DNA from: Gammaproteobacteria bacterium
GTDB lineage: Bacteria > Pseudomonadota > Gammaproteobacteria > Chromatiales > Chromatiaceae
Direction: 5' to 3'
Length of the DNA: 35,451 nt
Assembly (NCBI GenBank): GCA_021773975.1
Contig: JAJFJN010000092.1
Span: 1-35,451, forward strand
Part shown: piece after piece, positions 26,935-34,386 of the stretch
Position numbering within the stretch: position 1 is the stretch's first letter
How the letters are laid out: every line of letters begins with the position of its first letter
The notes under the pieces: model-generated
Seen by the model: only the letters and a program-made list of their open reading frames with translations
Databases searched by the model: none
Told to the model about the DNA's origin: nothing
Program-made: the position numbers and the translations under genes

Positions 26935-27894
26935 TTAAAGTGCGTTATGGCCAGGCTCTTCAGTTTTTTCTTCAGCTGGGTTAGGAGTGTCAGCGCTCCA
27001 CCCTTTGCCTGGAAGAAGGAATTTAGGCATGTAGAACTCTTGGTATTTTGCAACCATGCCTGCAACCTCAGTGCCAACCAGGTCTTGCTTACGGCGATTA
27101 GGGTAGCCTAAGTCATCGAATGGCAGATAAGGTTTGTCCTCGTTATGGCACCCATCGCACATAAGCGGTTTTTCATCAATTCGTCTATGAATAACTTTCT
27201 TCATTTTCGATTGTTGAGTTGAACCCAGGCGATCCTTTTCTTTTAGGTATTTCTCAACAAATGCGCGTTCCTTTTCGTCATTCAAAAACATGAATTGACC
27301 ACTGCTGCTAATACGGCCTGGAGCAATTTTTGCACCGTAGTTACCGTACATTGATTTATCTTTTGAGGTTAATCCAGGGGGGTTGCTGATAGGGTTGCCA
27401 GATTTTTTATCGTACCAGCGAAAAGCCCAATTTCGATCTTCGACTTTAGGCTGGATATGGCAGGTTTCACAAGCAATATAGAAGGCATGCATGTTGAGAA
27501 ATGCACGAATGGCCTTGGCTTTATCATGTGGGATAGCCCCGTGGCAGCGAATGCAGAGGCTGTTGTCATCTGGTTCAACTGTCATACCAACATGATGGAA
27601 GTGACCTTGCACATATTCCTCTTCCACCACCATGTAACCCAGGTTGGTGGTGGCAGTGCTTGTCTGCTCTCTTAATGCGGAGGCAAACTGCTCTTCTTGC
27701 ATGTCAGCTTCATTGAGTAGTGCAGTGATCTCTGCATCGGCTTCAGCATCAGCTGAGGCTAGAATATCTACATCATGGTCGGCTCCGCCATGCCCATAGA
27801 TGATGGGGTACAGAAAGAATCCGTACCAAATGGTAAAACACATAAGGAATATAACGTAGACCTTATTAAGGATTGTTTTAATGAGGTGTAGCAT
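26935..27894 (-). CDS. Membrane-anchored trihaem cytochrome c
   Basis: A 319-residue protein with an N-terminal hydrophobic anchor (about residues 9-33) and no obvious cleavage site, so a membrane-tethered periplasmic domain is likely. Three c-type haem sites are seen: CIRCH (114-118), CETCH (142-146) and CDGCH (246-250). Between anchor and first haem is an acidic Ala/Asp/Glu-rich segment (about 38-72). The C-terminal tail is charged. A GGGAGAG ribosome-binding site precedes the start. It is the last gene of a three-gene operon with a membrane cytochrome b and an octahaem cytochrome c. By context it is a subunit of a quinone-linked electron-transfer complex; the precise role is unknown. Confidence 0.82.
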   Translation of the reverse strand: MLHLIKTILNKVYVIFLMCFTIWYGFFLYPIIYGHGGADHDVDILASADAEADAEITALLNEADMQEEQFASALREQTSTATTNLGYMVVEEEYVQGHFHHVGMTVEPDDNSLCIRCHGAIPHDKAKAIRAFLNMHAFYIACETCHIQPKVEDRNWAFRWYDKKSGNPISNPPGLTSKDKSMYGNYGAKIAPGRISSSGQFMFLNDEKERAFVEKYLKEKDRLGSTQQSKMKKVIHRRIDEKPLMCDGCHNEDKPYLPFDDLGYPNRRKQDLVGTEVAGMVAKYQEFYMPKFLLPGKGWSADTPNPAEEKTEEPGHNAL

Positions 27895-27913
27895 TCGTCT
27901 CTCCCGGCCTTAA

Positions 27914-28717
27914 TTAATGATGGCCCTGGGGTTTAATTTCGTGTTCGAGTCCACCTTCTGTCATGGCCTCTATATATTCTGCATAATGCTCGTGGATCAT
28001 GTCTGCTTCAGAGAGGTATCCAGTGAGAAATACGGTGCCGAATGGGAATTTTTCAGGCGCATAGTGTACGTTGTACCAATGGACGAAGAATAGGAACAGG
28101 CCCGCGAGCAGTGCCTCATCGGTGTGCATGATATAGAACGCATTCAGCAGCCATCCAGGTAAGACCTGGGTAAATTCATCACGGAACCACAGTGCCACAC
28201 CGGCGGGACCGAGAATGGGGATGCCCCAGTAGGGTGCAAAGTAGTCAAACTTCTCTTTCCAGCAGATGCGATCGTACTGGGGAGGCTTTGGTGAGAGATA
28301 GAGCAGATACTTAAACATCTGCACAATATCACGCCCATCTTTCCCGTTGGGCATCATCTCCATAGCCAGGAAGGCTTTGGAGAAGGTTCCAGGGGTCAGG
28401 TTTTTCTGTTCAATTAATGGCTTGAGCCTGTTTCTATAGAATAGATAGATCCAATAGCCAGTATGAAAGAAAAACAGGCAGAGTAGAACTGAGCCTGCAC
28501 CTCGGTGAATCCAGGGGGCGACCTCAATCCCCCCCATAAAGGTGAACAGTGGCTCAGCCCATTCTTCATTGTAATAGCGCTGTGGAAACCCAGTAAGGCC
28601 AAGGGTAATAACGCATGAAAACAGGATAATGTGCTGTATGCGCTGCAACAGGGAGAACCTGAAAAAGAAGCGCTTACCGTTACGATAATTAATTCTTGGG
28701 TATCTATTATCTGACAT
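27914..28717 (-). CDS. Di-haem cytochrome b subunit (FdnI/CbcB-like)
   Basis: A 267-residue integral membrane protein with four main hydrophobic segments (about 24-45, 68-92, 160-178, 190-215). Histidines in or next to them are at 29, 71, 85, 198 and 213, enough to bind two b haems. The layout is that of the gamma subunit of formate dehydrogenase and the b subunits of bacterial b/c complexes that exchange electrons with quinones. The C-terminal helix end HTDEALLAGLFLFFVHWYNVHYAPEKFPFG is quoted here only as HTDEALLAG and FVHWYNVHYAPEKFP. It follows the octahaem gene with a 2-base gap and precedes the trihaem gene by 19 bases. There is no molybdoenzyme or hydrogenase gene here for it to serve. 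Confidence 0.83.
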   Translation of the reverse strand: MSDNRYPRINYRNGKRFFFRFSLLQRIQHIILFSCVITLGLTGFPQRYYNEEWAEPLFTFMGGIEVAPWIHRGAGSVLLCLFFFHTGYWIYLFYRNRLKPLIEQKNLTPGTFSKAFLAMEMMPNGKDGRDIVQMFKYLLYLSPKPPQYDRICWKEKFDYFAPYWGIPILGPAGVALWFRDEFTQVLPGWLLNAFYIMHTDEALLAGLFLFFVHWYNVHYAPEKFPFGTVFLTGYLSEADMIHEHYAEYIEAMTEGGLEHEIKPQGHH

Positions 28718-28719
28718 GA

Positions 28720-29868
28720 TTATGCACCTTTCTCAGAGCTGGAGTTTTTCAGCACTGAATTAGCATCAGTTGGTTTTTCCTTGATGAAGCAAAAGTTAGG
28801 GAATAGTCGTCTCAACAGCTCAAGGAAAATAACAATAACGAAGAAGTAGAGTACAGCAGCCATCAGCCCTTGAAAGAACTTGAGCATGTAGTACTGCATA
28901 GGATTCTTTTCTGCATCGTTATAGTTAGTGTGTACCTGGTATGACGCTATACCTTCACCTGCTTTAAAGTGACACTCTTCATTCCGACAGGTGGCTGCAA
29001 TATTGTTTTTATGGGTAGAGGCTGTAGGCTCTTTATGGCTTTCAACAGAGTGGACACTTTCGCCATAAACAACGTGGCAATCTAAACAGTCAGCTGTTTC
29101 ATTAGAACCAAAGGATACGGCCTTGCCATGGAAGGTGTCTTTGTAAGATTCAACGACATTATCAAGATCGTGCCGTTTTTGGAAAGCGGGGTCACCATGG
29201 CATTTTGCGCAAACCTCAACAATCTCTTTTGATTCGCGCGTTTTCTGTAATCGGGATGTAACATGGCTATAAAAATCCTCTGCAAAATCACCTGTCTGGT
29301 GACAGGTTTTACAGCGGCTTAGACCACGACGGGATATCCCTGATGATTCGCCCTTAAAAAAGGATAGTGGGCGATATAGTGGCTGCTCATGGCAGTTTTT
29401 ACAGCTGGGGTAATCCTCTGGGTAGTCTTTGAGATTGCCATCTTTGTCGTATTTGCTGTGTACGCTGGCATCCAGAACCTTTTTTACGGGTGCATGAGAG
29501 AATTTTTGCTTGCCTGAAGGCTCAGTGAGGTGGCATTCAACGGTGCACGTTACCTTCTTGGCTGGATCATGCGGGATTTTTTTGATATCCCGATGGCAAT
29601 CCATGCACATAATTCGCTTGTGTGGGCCTTTCATGAATAGATTTTCATTGATGTAGAAAAGCCTAAAGCGACCATTCTCATCAATTCTACTCAGACCACG
29701 AAACTTATGGCATAGCACGCAGTTCAGTTCATCTTCAGCTTGTGCTGGTGGTGTCCAGATTAGAGCACCTAGCATGAAGATGACAAGAAATACGGCCAAG
29801 ACTGCTGCAAATGCTTCAGCTTGCCGTTGAGTGGCATGGTGAAGCATCTTGTTTGGTAATACACCCAT
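28720..29868 (-). CDS. Octahaem cytochrome c with C-terminal membrane anchor
   Basis: The ATG at 29868 with AAGGTGAG upstream (382 residues) is preferred to a GTG at 29877. An N-terminal hydrophobic segment (about 16-38) ends in an AQA-type cleavage site near residue 44, suggesting export. A second segment (about 330-355) would anchor the C-terminus in the membrane. Eight candidate haem sites are visible: six CXXCH at about 50, 88, 156, 186, 220 and 261, one CX3CH (CTVECH, 108-113) and one CX4CH (CRNEECH, 294-300). The protein would sit on the periplasmic face and receive or donate electrons to the cytochrome b encoded 2 bases downstream. I do not recognise it as a named enzyme; the arrangement resembles Cbc-type menaquinol complexes. 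Confidence 0.83.
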   Translation of the reverse strand: MGVLPNKMLHHATQRQAEAFAAVLAVFLVIFMLGALIWTPPAQAEDELNCVLCHKFRGLSRIDENGRFRLFYINENLFMKGPHKRIMCMDCHRDIKKIPHDPAKKVTCTVECHLTEPSGKQKFSHAPVKKVLDASVHSKYDKDGNLKDYPEDYPSCKNCHEQPLYRPLSFFKGESSGISRRGLSRCKTCHQTGDFAEDFYSHVTSRLQKTRESKEIVEVCAKCHGDPAFQKRHDLDNVVESYKDTFHGKAVSFGSNETADCLDCHVVYGESVHSVESHKEPTASTHKNNIAATCRNEECHFKAGEGIASYQVHTNYNDAEKNPMQYYMLKFFQGLMAAVLYFFVIVIFLELLRRLFPNFCFIKEKPTDANSVLKNSSSEKGA

Positions 29869-29905
29869 TATTCTCACCTTTACAGGCCCGTCAGAATTAA
29901 TTGTT

Positions 29906-29925
29906 CCCTGAGTATTGGGTCAGGG
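29906..29925. promoter_or_regulatory. Inverted repeat CCCTGA-N8-TCAGGG before the cytochrome operon
   Basis: A perfect 6-bp inverted repeat with an 8-base spacer, centred about 48 bases upstream of the octahaem start. It is a candidate regulator-binding site or a leader hairpin. No matching regulator gene is in the window. Confidence 0.35.
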
Positions 29926-30021
29926 TTGAAAAAGCACGGGAGTCTCTCAATAGTCGGATTTCAGATAAACCCAAAAATGGCTTCATCTTAAAAATCATGC
30001 GTATAATTAGAGAGTTAATAT

Positions 30022-30046
30022 GTCACCGATGTTAATAATCGGTGAC
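30022..30046. promoter_or_regulatory. Perfect 9-bp inverted repeat GTCACCGAT-N7-ATCGGTGAC
   Basis: A 25-base palindromic element with a 7-base AT-rich centre in the 346-base gap between the cytochrome operon and lepB-like 1. The form (9-bp half-sites) suits a dimeric transcription factor; it could also be a hairpin. It stands 154-178 bases upstream of the octahaem start. A second inverted repeat, CTATCAA/TTGATAG (30082-30110), follows it. Confidence 0.4.
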
Positions 30047-30168
30047 GAATCGCCCGGCTCGCTTTATTTTTAAAAAACAACCTATCAAACTTAAATAAGC
30101 AGGTTGATAGTGCCAAATTTAACCGCCGACGAGCATAGCATAAAACAGTATAAGGTGATGCAAAAAAT

Positions 30169-30203
30169 ACCCCTAAAGTTGTAAAAAATACCACCTTAGG
30201 GGT
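30169..30203 (-). terminator. Terminator of the lepB-like pair
   Basis: On the minus strand ACCCCTAA (30203-30196) and TTAGGGGT (30176-30169) form an 8-bp stem with a 19-base loop, followed at once by ATTTTTTGC. It lies 12 bases after the lepB-like 1 stop. This would separate the peptidase-like genes from the cytochrome operon downstream on the same strand. Confidence 0.7.
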
Positions 30204-30214
30204 GTTGTTATGGT

Positions 30215-31123
30215 TTATTTAAGGCTTAAAGCGGTTCTTTCCCATTTGAAGTGTCCTTCATCAAGGTTCCATGACCAAAATACCTTGGTTACTTTGCCGC
30301 CAATTTTTTCCTTTGGGATAAAACCTAGAATCCGGCTATCGAAACCGTAGGTGCGGTTATCGGCGAGGACAAAGTAGGAATCTGTTGGCACTTGTGTTGG
30401 GCCAAAATGACTGGTTTCGTCATAAAGCGCGCCTGTCCTTGTGGGCTCAACAAAATTAGCATAAGGCTCGTCTAGCTGTTTGCCATTGATAAAAACACCA
30501 TTGGCGTTAACCTCAGCAGTATCACCTGGTGCGCCAATGATACGTCCTAAAAGCTGACCACTGCCTTCCAGGTTGCTGAGTTTGCTTTGATCGTTGTCTC
30601 CAAACTCAATCAGGGCAATATCCCTTTTTCCGGGGAAGACCATTTTGTTCACCAAGATGACATCGTGAGTCAGAATTGTAGGATGCATGCCTGGAGAGCT
30701 GATGAAGTAGGCTCTAACAATATGCTTGCCAGCGATTTGATCCATCAATGGATTAATGGTGACTGCCAGAGTGAGGAATACAGCAGTATAGATCCAACCT
30801 TTGTTGAACCACTGTTTTCTGTAATTGGAGGGTTGGTTCTTTGCCATGCGGTAGGCATCAAGTGCAATGAGTGTGACACCAACAAAAGGTGTGGCTAAAA
30901 AGACCATGCTAATGCGGCTATCAACAAACATAAAGGCAGCTGCAGCACCCCAGGATATAGTAAGTAGCAATATATAGAAAAATACACCACGCCCTAAATA
31001 ACCGGCGTAGTGATGTCCCAGCCCAGGGCATAAGGATAGCACTAGGGCTAAAATAGGGTTCCTTGGCTTTATTTCGCCTTCTGCATCTGAAGCCTGAATC
31101 TGGCCCAAAATATTCTCACTCAC
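30215..31123 (-). CDS. Signal peptidase I-like protein lacking the catalytic Ser and Lys
   Basis: A 302-residue protein of the S26 family from a GTG at 31123, with AGGGGAT upstream. The N-terminal domain has four hydrophobic segments (about 24-42, 45-66, 72-90, 110-128) with PGLGHHYAGY at 33-42, unlike the one or two helices of standard LepB. The peptidase fold follows (from about 135): the box normally SxSMxPT reads SSPGMHPT (142-149), so Gly145 stands at the nucleophile; the box normally with Lys before RIIGxPGD reads LLGRIIGAPGD, so Gly193 stands at the general base. The late motif ADNRTYGFDSRILGF is kept. It is therefore probably not a conventional Ser/Lys protease. It follows the second copy by 51 bases, same strand. 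Confidence 0.85.
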   Translation of the reverse strand: MSENILGQIQASDAEGEIKPRNPILALVLSLCPGLGHHYAGYLGRGVFFYILLLTISWGAAAAFMFVDSRISMVFLATPFVGVTLIALDAYRMAKNQPSNYRKQWFNKGWIYTAVFLTLAVTINPLMDQIAGKHIVRAYFISSPGMHPTILTHDVILVNKMVFPGKRDIALIEFGDNDQSKLSNLEGSGQLLGRIIGAPGDTAEVNANGVFINGKQLDEPYANFVEPTRTGALYDETSHFGPTQVPTDSYFVLADNRTYGFDSRILGFIPKEKIGGKVTKVFWSWNLDEGHFKWERTALSLK

Positions 31124-31174
31124 AATTTATCCCCTTACGATTTTAAAGAATTGTCTATTGGCGGTTGCCAGACC

Positions 31175-32092
31175 TTATTTCACACTAAGGTTCATAGCGG
31201 TTCGCTCCCATTTGAAGCTGTCTTCATCAAGATTCCATGACCAGAAAACCTTGGTTACAACACCTTCAATTTCACTATTTTTAATAAACCCTAAAATACG
31301 GCTATCAAGCCCAAAATTCCTGGCATCAGATAGCATAAAAAAGGATTTTGCAGGTACTATTTTTGGGCCAAAATGGTAATCAGTAGAGTTGAACATGTCA
31401 TAACTTGAGCCGTTGCCAAGGGTGGCGTATGGCTCTATAAGTACTTCACCATTAATCAATAGCTGTTGACCGATGATCTCAACGGAATCGCCGGGTTCAG
31501 CAATAATTCTACGAACCAGTTGCTCGTTACGAATGACTTTAGTTGCGCGATTAAGTGTTTTACCTTTGGTGAAGTCAATAAGCACGATGTCCCCTTTTTT
31601 AGGGGGGGTGAGCCTATTAATTAGTAATAAATCATGTTCAAGAATAGTAGGTGCCATGCTGGCAGATGTAACAAAAAATGCCCGAACAACGCGCTCACCT
31701 ACTAGAAAATCCATTAATGGATTAACTGTCAGTAGCAGGGTTAAAAAGGTGCTTGCATAGACCCATGGCAAGTTAAACCACTGCCGCTTATAACCTACAG
31801 ACTGTTTTGCGGCGCAATGATAGGCATCAGCGGCTATCACTGCAACCCCTATAAAAGGGATAGCTAATAAAATCACTCCCAGAGATGACGGGGTGTACAT
31901 AAAACCGATGGCTGCTAGCCAGGATATAACGATAAGGCTCGCATAAGCAGCTATGCCTCGGAATAGATAACCGGCATATTGCTGGCCCAATCCAGGGCAT
32001 ATAGATAGCAGCACGGCAAGCACTGGCTGGCGTGGGCTGACCACGCCTTTTTGATTAATTGCAGTGAGTTTATTTTGTATGGCTGCAAACAT
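31175..32092 (-). CDS. Signal peptidase I-like protein with Ser but Arg at the Lys position
   Basis: A 305-residue paralogue of the next gene, with the same four-segment N-terminal membrane domain (PGLGQQYAGY at 33-42). The nucleophile box SASMAPT (143-149) keeps Ser145. At the general-base position the sequence is QLVRRIIAEPGD with Arg194 where signal peptidase I has Lys; other parts (KKGDIVLIDF, SDARNFGLDSRILGF) are conserved. Signal peptidase I cleaves leader peptides on the outer face of the membrane; whether this copy does so without Lys is unclear. It is the first gene of a two-gene unit. Upstream is the 285-base divergent gap to the radical SAM gene. An ordinary lepB is expected elsewhere in the genome. 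Confidence 0.85.
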   Translation of the reverse strand: MFAAIQNKLTAINQKGVVSPRQPVLAVLLSICPGLGQQYAGYLFRGIAAYASLIVISWLAAIGFMYTPSSLGVILLAIPFIGVAVIAADAYHCAAKQSVGYKRQWFNLPWVYASTFLTLLLTVNPLMDFLVGERVVRAFFVTSASMAPTILEHDLLLINRLTPPKKGDIVLIDFTKGKTLNRATKVIRNEQLVRRIIAEPGDSVEIIGQQLLINGEVLIEPYATLGNGSSYDMFNSTDYHFGPKIVPAKSFFMLSDARNFGLDSRILGFIKNSEIEGVVTKVFWSWNLDEDSFKWERTAMNLSVK

Positions 32093-32322
32093 AACATATG
32101 GACTAAAGGGTTATTAATGCTCAGATAATCCTTCACTTGGAACGCAAAGTCCAGGTTAAAGATGTTATCTGTTATTTTGAGGCATAAAATTGATAAAAGT
32201 ACGGTGATTGAGCGTCGTTCAGTGCAAAAACCAGAGCGTTTTAGTGAGGAAATATGCTGTAGAATCGTATACTATCGGCACAACGTTTTGGTTGGGGCTA
32301 GCACTTTGAGTTGGTTTTTATT

Positions 32323-32336
32323 ATGATATATGTCAA
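32323..32336 (+). promoter_or_regulatory. FNR/ANR-like box before the radical SAM-ubiUV genes
   Basis: ATGAT-ATAT-GTCAA matches 8 of 10 conserved bases of the FNR consensus TTGAT-N4-ATCAA with correct spacing, and lies 41 bases upstream of the ATG at 32378. The remainder of the 285-base gap 32093-32377 shows no gene. Control by oxygen would suit ubiUV, but the site was found by eye. Confidence 0.4.
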
Positions 32337-32377
32337 TTTACTAGCTCCCAGATCTTATCTCATTAACGAGTGAATTA

Positions 32378-33328
32378 ATGGCGCTGTCGGATTACGTCAA
32401 TACTTTTGGTCAGGATCTGTTGCAGCGATACGGCCAACGGGTGCACAAACTGGCTATTAATGCGGGTTTTACCTGCCCGAATCGTGATGGTAGTAAAGGG
32501 CGGGGTGGCTGCACCTTTTGTAATAACGCCTCTTTTAACCCGAGTGCCCGTGAGTCGCCCTCTGTGGCCGCACAGATTGAAGCAGGTCGTCGCGTATTGG
32601 CTCGTCGTACGGGGGCGAAAAAATTCATTGCCTATTTTCAGGCCTATACCAATACCTATGCCGATGTTGAATATCTGGCGCAGCTCTATGATGAGGCGGT
32701 TGCAGATTCTGATGTAGTGGGCTTGTCTGTGGGAACTCGGCCTGACTGCGTTCCAGACCAAGTATTAGACCTTTTAGTGGACTATCAGAACCGAGGCTAT
32801 GAGGTTTGGTTAGAGTTGGGCCTCCAGTCTGCCTTTGATAAGGCATTGGATTTGGTTAATCGTGGACATGGATTTGCTGAGTACCGGCAAACCGTGCTTG
32901 CAGCAAGAAAACGAGGTCTACCGGTTTGCACTCACCTCATTATTGGTATGCCAGGTGAAGGCAGGCATGAAGCCTTAGAGAGCCTGGATCGGGTTTTGGA
33001 TCTGGGTGTTGATGGGTTAAAACTTCACCCACTGCATGTAGTAAAAGGCACCGAATTGGCAAACCAGTGGCGACGTGGCGAATACAAAACGCTGGAGTAT
33101 GATGATTATCTCTCCATTGCGGCTGACCTGATCGAACATACGCCACCCGAAGTGGTGTATCACCGGGCAACCGGAACCTGCGCCCCCGATATTCTACTAG
33201 CCCCCAGTTGGTGTGCGAAAAAGTGGGCCGTATTAAATGGTATTGAAGACGAATTAAAATCCCGTCGCAGCTACCAAGGAGCCGCTATAGAGCGTTCTCT
33301 GCTTGCCGTTGGGGACACAACCCCGTAA
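32378..33328 (+). CDS. YhcC/TIGR01212-family radical SAM protein
   Basis: A 316-residue radical SAM protein. The start region VNTFGQDLLQRYGQRVHKLAINAGFTCPNRDG is quoted in part (VNTFGQDLLQRYGQ, KLAINAGFTCPNRDG) and matches E. coli YhcC. The [4Fe-4S]-binding cysteines are in CPNRDGSKGRGGCTFC, with the unusually long CX11CX2C spacing of this family. Other conserved blocks are SVGTRPDC, EVWLELGLQSAFDKAL and THLIIGMPGE. The substrate is not known to me. It is first of a plus-strand run with ubiU (35-base gap) and ubiV, so a link with anaerobic metabolism is possible. The ORF on the other strand over the same bases is a shadow. Confidence 0.9.
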   Translation: MALSDYVNTFGQDLLQRYGQRVHKLAINAGFTCPNRDGSKGRGGCTFCNNASFNPSARESPSVAAQIEAGRRVLARRTGAKKFIAYFQAYTNTYADVEYLAQLYDEAVADSDVVGLSVGTRPDCVPDQVLDLLVDYQNRGYEVWLELGLQSAFDKALDLVNRGHGFAEYRQTVLAARKRGLPVCTHLIIGMPGEGRHEALESLDRVLDLGVDGLKLHPLHVVKGTELANQWRRGEYKTLEYDDYLSIAADLIEHTPPEVVYHRATGTCAPDILLAPSWCAKKWAVLNGIEDELKSRRSYQGAAIERSLLAVGDTTP

Positions 33329-33363
33329 TCTTGCAACCCTTTTTTAGAATCAGTGTGTGAACT

Positions 33364-34359
33364 ATGGAACTTGTCTGTCCTGCTGGCAACCTGCCATCCC
33401 TGAAAGCGGCCGTTGATAATGGCGCTAATGCTGTTTATTGCGGCTTTCGTGATGATACCAACGCGCGGCACTTTGCCGGTCTTAATTTCAGCCCAGAAAA
33501 AATGGCTGAAGGTGTCCAATATGCCCATGATAAAGGTGCGCGCGCTTTTTTGGCGCTTAACACCTTTCCTCAGCCTGATGGCTGGAAACGTTGGCAGGAT
33601 GCAGTGGATCGTGCCGCAGAGATGGGCTTTGATGCGCTGATTGCAGCCGATATCGGTGTGTTGGATTATGCCTGCAACCGCTGGCCTGATCTAAACCTGC
33701 ACCTCTCTGTGCAGGGGTCAGCCACCAACTATGAAGCGATTCGCTTCTTCCACGAGAACTTTGGCATTACCCGAGTGGTTGTACCGCGTGTACTCTCGCT
33801 GCCGCAGGTAAAACATGTGGTGGAGAATAGCCCAGTATCGATCGAGGTATTTGGTTTTGGTAGCTTGTGTGTGATGGTGGAGGGGCGTTGCCTGCTCTCA
33901 TCCTATGCGACGGGTGAATCGCCTAATACCTTTGGTGCCTGCTCCCCTGCCAGCGCTGTTGAGTGGCGTGAAACGGATAAAGGGCTAGAGACTCGCCTGG
34001 GTGGAATCCTGATTGAGACGGTGGAGAAAGGCGAAAATGCTGGTTACCCCACCATCTGTAAGGCACGTTTTGAGGTGGGTGGTAACACCTTCCACGCCAT
34101 CGAAGAGCCAACCAGTCTGAACACGATGGAGATGCTGCCTGAGCTGCAAAAGGCCGGTATTGCTGCGGTGAAGATTGAAGGCCGGCAACGCAGCCCCGTT
34201 TATGTAAAACAGGTGACCAGCGTATGGCGTGCAGCACTGGATGCCTGTGCTAAAGACCCTGAAAACTTTAAACCCAAGAGCGAATGGCTGGCAGAATTGG
34301 CCAAGGTTTCTGAAGGTTCACAAACTACCTTCGGTGCCTACCACCGCCCTTGGCAATAA
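33364..34359 (+). CDS. ubiU: O2-independent ubiquinone hydroxylase subunit UbiU
   Basis: A 331-residue U32-family protein. It starts MELVCPAGNLPSLKAAVDNGANAVYCGF, a typical UbiU start, given here in parts (MELVCPAGNL, VYCGFRDDTNARHF). Cysteines at 169, 176, 193 and 232 sit exactly where E. coli UbiU has its [4Fe-4S] ligands. With UbiV it forms a heterodimer that hydroxylates the ubiquinone ring without oxygen, using prephenate as oxygen donor as reported, together with UbiT. UbiV follows after 27 bases. UbiT is not in the window. The operon gives the cell ubiquinone under anoxia, useful for denitrification or similar respiration. Confidence 0.95.
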   Translation: MELVCPAGNLPSLKAAVDNGANAVYCGFRDDTNARHFAGLNFSPEKMAEGVQYAHDKGARAFLALNTFPQPDGWKRWQDAVDRAAEMGFDALIAADIGVLDYACNRWPDLNLHLSVQGSATNYEAIRFFHENFGITRVVVPRVLSLPQVKHVVENSPVSIEVFGFGSLCVMVEGRCLLSSYATGESPNTFGACSPASAVEWRETDKGLETRLGGILIETVEKGENAGYPTICKARFEVGGNTFHAIEEPTSLNTMEMLPELQKAGIAAVKIEGRQRSPVYVKQVTSVWRAALDACAKDPENFKPKSEWLAELAKVSEGSQTTFGAYHRPWQ

Positions 34360-34386
34360 TCGCCCCTGAATTTAGTATCGATAATT

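Noticed and set aside
30104-30117. TTGAT at 30104 as an FNR box for the cytochrome operon
   Set aside because: The second half-site (CCAAA) matches only two of five positions.
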